Source: Draconibacterium sp. (GTDB lineage: Bacteria; Bacteroidota; Bacteroidia; Bacteroidales; Prolixibacteraceae). From it: a stretch of DNA of 8,870 bases. The translations under genes and the position numbers were made by a program. Location of the stretch: assembly GCA_015493625.1 (NCBI GenBank), contig WGCT01000223.1, forward strand, positions 1 to 8,870, read 5' to 3'. How positions within the stretch are numbered: position 1 is the stretch's first letter; each line of letters begins with the position of its first letter. The notes beneath the pieces were generated by a model. The model saw only the letters and a program-made list of their open reading frames with translations, made no database searches and was not told the origin of the DNA. Positions 7,310 to 8,870 of the stretch are shown here, piece after piece.

Positions 7310-8870
7310 ATGAAAAATATAGGATATTTATTAAGCATATTAATCGCTTTGTCGGTTGTTTTTAACTCTTGCAAAGAACCTAACCATGAAGCAGATTTTA
7401 AGCACTCGCAGAAATATACTATTTATAGTTATATTTTAGATAACAAAGACGATTTCTCAAGTTTCCAGTCGATACTTGAAAAAGGTGGAATCGATAAAAC
7501 GTTAAGTGCATACAACCCATACGGAACTGATTATACACTCTTCCTTCCCAATAATAAAGCAATTGATAAATTTATTGAAGAAAGTGACGATTTTTCTTCG
7601 TTACAGGAGATTTTAGACAATGAAGATTTTTGTAAAGTTTTTAGCAGATATCATGTGTTAAATATGGGCGTTCACACACAGGATTTCCCATTCGGAGCTT
7701 TTCCCGAACCAACTCTATCCGACGATTACTTAACCGTTAGTTTTGTTATTGAACCCGATACATCGTACTATAAAATTAACAATCAGGCAGCTGTTATTTT
7801 GCCAAATATCGAAGTGTCGAATGGTTATATTCATCAAATAGAATCAGCATTAAAGCCAATTACTTTTACCAGTTACGAGTGGATTAAGAAAGACCCGGAA
7901 GCTTCTATTTTTAAGGATGCTGTTGAATTAACCGGTTTGCAATCGTTAATCGATTTTAATTGGAAAGATAAAGACGAAAAGAGACAGGCATTAACCATTT
8001 TGGTTGAACCCGATAACATATATAAAGAGAATGGAGTAAATTCGGTTCAGGATTTGGCACAACTTATTAGCCCGTCAGACAACGACTATACAAACAGTAC
8101 AAATCCGTTAAACAATTATATTCGGTATCATTTTCTTGTTGGCAGCCTGTTCCTTGATGATTTAGAGGGAGTTGTAACGAACTACTCAACGTATTCCGAA
8201 ATTCCGCTAAATATCGATGGAACAGGAATTGACATTGTTATAAACAAAGGGAAACAGGTATTCGATACCATAATCTCTGACGAAGGTGATTCTACATTTG
8301 TCGATTATATTACCTTCTTATACGACGATAGTAATGTACTTACTCAGAGTGGAGCCATTCATTTTATCGACCGGATAATGACACAAGAAGCACCGTCGAG
8401 AGCAATAAAAACGTATGGTTTTTACGAAGAGTCCTTATTTAATGAATACCGTCGTAAACCGGGAACTTATTTAATCGAGGATCCCGATGCTTTAAATTAC
8501 ATTAAATGGTCGGGGGCCGACCTTTTCTTTGTTGATTTAGGAGAACAAGAATCATCGGCTTGGGGAAACGATTATCTTCAAATTGACGGCGACTTTATAA
8601 TTAGCTATAAAATACCAAAAATAATACAAGGGAAATACGATATATTTATTGGAGCCGATGCTTTTAACGAAGCCAATGCACTCATTGAAATATATATTGA
8701 CGGGAAAAAAGTGAGTGGTTTAATTGATTTGTCGACCGGAGGAAATTCAAATTCACCATTCAAACAAATAAAAGTCGGAACTATCGATTTTAAACGTTAT
8801 TCAACCCATAAAATAGTTATAAAACCATTAATACCAGGCCGTTTCTTATGGGATTATATACAATTTAAAC
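7310..8870 (+). CDS. FAS1 lipoprotein with C-terminal jelly-roll-like domain (3' end outside window)
   Basis: The open frame runs from ATG at 7310 to the window end with no stop, giving 520 codons; the protein is truncated by the edge, not by mutation. The signal peptide ends F-N-S-C with the lipidated cysteine at residue 21, followed by K-E-P, a charged start like known Bacteroidota surface-export signals. First FAS1 fold, about 37-184: YTLFLPNNKAI (75-85), YHVLNM (114-119), NGYIHQIESALKPI (171-184). Second, about 190-358: LTILVEPDNIY (228-238), YIRYHFLVGSLF (270-281), SGAIHFIDRIM (347-357). Residues about 395-520 form a beta-rich region with GKYDIFIGAD (441-450), IEIYIDGKKV (459-468), VGTIDF (489-494), then HKIVIKPL and WDYIQF (514-519). 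This order resembles CBM6/CBM35-type jelly rolls, where the last strand often reads DYI-x-F; that assignment is inference. Probable role: surface binding partner of the upstream SusC/SusD complex. Same strand, 217 bp downstream of the SusD-like gene. Confidence 0.88.
   Translation, partial: MKNIGYLLSILIALSVVFNSCKEPNHEADFKHSQKYTIYSYILDNKDDFSSFQSILEKGGIDKTLSAYNPYGTDYTLFLPNNKAIDKFIEESDDFSSLQEILDNEDFCKVFSRYHVLNMGVHTQDFPFGAFPEPTLSDDYLTVSFVIEPDTSYYKINNQAAVILPNIEVSNGYIHQIESALKPITFTSYEWIKKDPEASIFKDAVELTGLQSLIDFNWKDKDEKRQALTILVEPDNIYKENGVNSVQDLAQLISPSDNDYTNSTNPLNNYIRYHFLVGSLFLDDLEGVVTNYSTYSEIPLNIDGTGIDIVINKGKQVFDTIISDEGDSTFVDYITFLYDDSNVLTQSGAIHFIDRIMTQEAPSRAIKTYGFYEESLFNEYRRKPGTYLIEDPDALNYIKWSGADLFFVDLGEQESSAWGNDYLQIDGDFIISYKIPKIIQGKYDIFIGADAFNEANALIEIYIDGKKVSGLIDLSTGGNSNSPFKQIKVGTIDFKRYSTHKIVIKPLIPGRFLWDYIQFK

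Noticed and set aside
8860..8870. Loss of the stop codon or a frameshift in the last gene
   Set aside because: The frame is intact and domain-like up to the last base, so the missing stop is explained by the window edge.

Overview
This window looks like a piece of a Bacteroidota chromosome, probably from a Bacteroidales or Marinilabiliales-type organism; the rank below phylum is my inference. The evidence is a SusC/SusD-type outer-membrane pair, AT-rich DNA, lipoprotein signal peptides, and start codons preceded by A-rich sequence rather than a Shine-Dalgarno site. All four genes lie on the plus strand.

Layout: (1) 5-2335 encodes a 776-residue lipoprotein with fasciclin (FAS1) folds, two clear and two degenerate. 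(2) 2381-5602 encodes a SusC/RagA-type TonB-dependent transporter. (3) 5617-7092 encodes its SusD/RagB-type lipoprotein partner, 14 bp downstream. (4) 7093-7309 is a 217-bp gap, with an AT-rich first part holding a short perfect inverted repeat and a GC-richer second part that looks like a conserved element or a broken small frame. (5) 7310 to the end encodes a second FAS1 lipoprotein, open to the last base, with two FAS1 folds followed by a domain resembling a jelly-roll carbohydrate-binding module.

The first three genes are packed tightly enough to be one operon (45 bp or less, then 14 bp). The fourth gene may share the transcript or start from its own signal in the gap. The likely picture is an outer-membrane uptake complex: SusC is the TonB-driven channel, SusD is the lid on the extracellular face, and the two FAS1 lipoproteins are accessory surface proteins that bind a polymer, a matrix component or the complex itself. 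No glycoside hydrolase, peptidase, sulfatase, sigma/anti-sigma pair or sensor is in view, so the substrate cannot be named. Either flank may hold the missing enzymes and regulator.

The points most worth a second look are the FAS1-SusC-SusD-FAS1 sandwich, the unusual sequence at 7179-7313 just before the last gene, the long insertion in the first FAS1 fold, and the binding-module-like end of the last protein.
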